A stretch of DNA of 14,061 nucleotides from Oscillospiraceae bacterium (GTDB taxonomy: Bacteria; Bacillota_A; Clostridia; Oscillospirales; Oscillospiraceae): the NCBI GenBank assembly GCA_017537045.1, contig JAFYLN010000104.1, positions 1 to 14,061 on the forward strand, given 5' to 3'. Made by a program: the position numbers and the translations under genes. Below the pieces are notes generated by a model, which was not told where the DNA came from, did no database searches, and worked only from the letters and a program-made list of their open reading frames with translations. Positions 13,387 through 14,061 of this stretch are shown here, piece by piece. The first letter of the stretch is position 1, and each line of letters begins with the position of its first letter.

Positions 13387-14061
13387 ATGCGTTTTGGTGA
13401 ATTGCTCAGAATTGAGTTTATGAAAGTGAAGCGTTCCAAGATCGTACCGCTGATCTTTATCGCTCCGTTGCTGGTGGTCATATCCGGAATCGCCAATTTA
13501 AGCAGCTATTTTACACCGGAGTACACAAACGCATGGCCCGCCATGTTTATTCAGAGTGCGCTGGTCTATACCTACTACCTGCTGCCGTTCAGCATGATCG
13601 TGGTCTGTGTGATGATCGCAGGCCGGGAAACTGGAAACAACGGCATTCTGAAAATGCTTGCCCTTCCGATAAGCCGGTACATTCTGTCCCTGGCGAAGTT
13701 TTTCGTGCTGGTGTTCTATCTGCTGATGGAAATGGTCGTATTCCTTGTGGTATTTGTCATTGCTGGACTGGTTGCCACACAGACCATGGGAATCACAGAA
13801 ACATTGCCGATTCTCTATCTGTTCAAATGGTGCATCGGTTTATTCCTGACTATGCTGCCTTGCGTAGCGGCTATGTGGGCAATTACGGTGCTGTTTGAAA
13901 AGCCGCTTTTCTCCGTAGGAGTGAATCTGCTTCTGGTCATCCCCGGTGTCCTGGTAGCAAACACGCCGCTTTGGATCGCATATCCCTATTGTTACAGCGG
14001 ATATTTGGTGTCCTGCTCTCTGCACGATTTCACAGCGGAAACATCAGATGCAGCATTTTCG
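13387..14061 (+). CDS. Second ABC transporter permease, LanG/CprC-like, 3' end missing
   Basis: The ATG at 13387 has AAGGAGGG 8 nt upstream and lies 13 bp after the first permease gene. The frame stays open for 225 codons to the window edge, so the C-terminus is outside. It starts MRFGELLRIEFMKVKRSKIV, a basic amphipathic start like that of the first permease, followed by a hydrophobic segment (about 20-37) and further segments near 60-78, 100-130, 150-170 and 175-195. The loop GRETGNNGILKMLALPISR parallels the FKGNAIKKMYMLPIS loop of its neighbour, so the two are paralogous partners. About 20-30 residues are probably missing. Confidence 0.88.
   Translation, partial: MRFGELLRIEFMKVKRSKIVPLIFIAPLLVVISGIANLSSYFTPEYTNAWPAMFIQSALVYTYYLLPFSMIVVCVMIAGRETGNNGILKMLALPISRYILSLAKFFVLVFYLLMEMVVFLVVFVIAGLVATQTMGITETLPILYLFKWCIGLFLTMLPCVAAMWAITVLFEKPLFSVGVNLLLVIPGVLVANTPLWIAYPYCYSGYLVSCSLHDFTAETSDAAFS

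Larger units (their letters stand above)
1756..14061. mobile_element. Integrated mobilizable element (serine-recombinase IME), right end outside window
   Basis: Evidence is the block of large serine recombinase, TnpW-like protein, MobQ-type relaxase, DUF3847-type protein and oriT, followed by HTH, nuclease, RES, two-component and ABC transporter cargo, all next to ordinary chromosomal metabolism genes. The left limit is not visible as a repeat. It must lie between the kinase stop (1674) and the terminator of the recombinase gene (about 1756-1784). Elements of the Tn4451/TnpX type insert at GA dinucleotides and leave no long target repeats, so the limit cannot be fixed without an empty site. 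No right end is recognisable, so inclusion of the two-component/ABC block is inferred from the continuous accessory character of the region. Confidence 0.75.

Noticed and set aside
1..14061. CRISPR array, rRNA or complete tRNA genes, insertion sequences
   Set aside because: No regularly spaced repeats, no rRNA-like stretch, no tRNA cloverleaf and no DDE transposase were found on reading both strands.

Overview
The window looks like a low-to-mid-GC Clostridia genome, probably Lachnospiraceae-like. The support is strong AGGAGG-type ribosome binding sites, alternative TTG starts, and gene families typical of gut Firmicutes. There are two parts: a short stretch of host chromosome at the left, and a long accessory region that reads as an integrated mobilizable element (IME of the Tn4451/large-serine-recombinase kind). 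The right end of the element is not in the window.

Host part (1-1674, + strand): the 3' portion of an AGCS-type amino acid:cation symporter gene, overlapping by 4 nt a PfkB-family carbohydrate kinase gene. The two are probably co-transcribed.

Element backbone (about 1756-6060, genes on the - strand): a large serine recombinase, a small TnpW-like protein, a MobA/MobL (MobQ-type) relaxase, and a DUF3847-type relaxase accessory protein. Next comes a 320-bp non-coding region full of hairpins that holds a clear oriT. Its core AAGTGCG/CCCTTA at 6012-6024 matches the RSF1010/pIP501 nic family. An intrinsic terminator-like hairpin lies just upstream of the mob genes and may act as an attenuator. In the predicted transfer polarity the mob and recombinase genes enter the recipient last and the region to the right of 6019 enters first.

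Cargo, first block (6058-9430, - strand): a RES-domain protein with its own promoter and a helical N-terminal extension, a 66-aa AlpA/excisionase-like HTH protein, and a two-gene unit. That unit encodes a 317-aa protein of unknown function ending in a sigma-region-4-like HTH, followed by a zinc-ribbon plus Mrr-like PD-(D/E)xK nuclease. The RES gene and the nuclease unit look like conflict (defence or toxin) functions.

Cargo, second block (9674-14061): a two-component system (sensor kinase and OmpR-family regulator, - strand) divergent from an ABC transporter operon (+ strand: ATPase with a Glu in the Q-loop position, then two six-helix-type permeases, the second cut by the window end). This resembles lantibiotic/antimicrobial peptide immunity systems (LanFEG; C. 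difficile CprABC-CprKR). Two identical 10-bp direct repeats one helical turn apart lie in the divergent control region and are the best candidate binding site of the regulator.

The whole suggests a mobilizable island that couples antimicrobial peptide resistance with putative defence genes. The findings most worth checking are the oriT, the RES protein next to it, and the HTH/Mrr pair.
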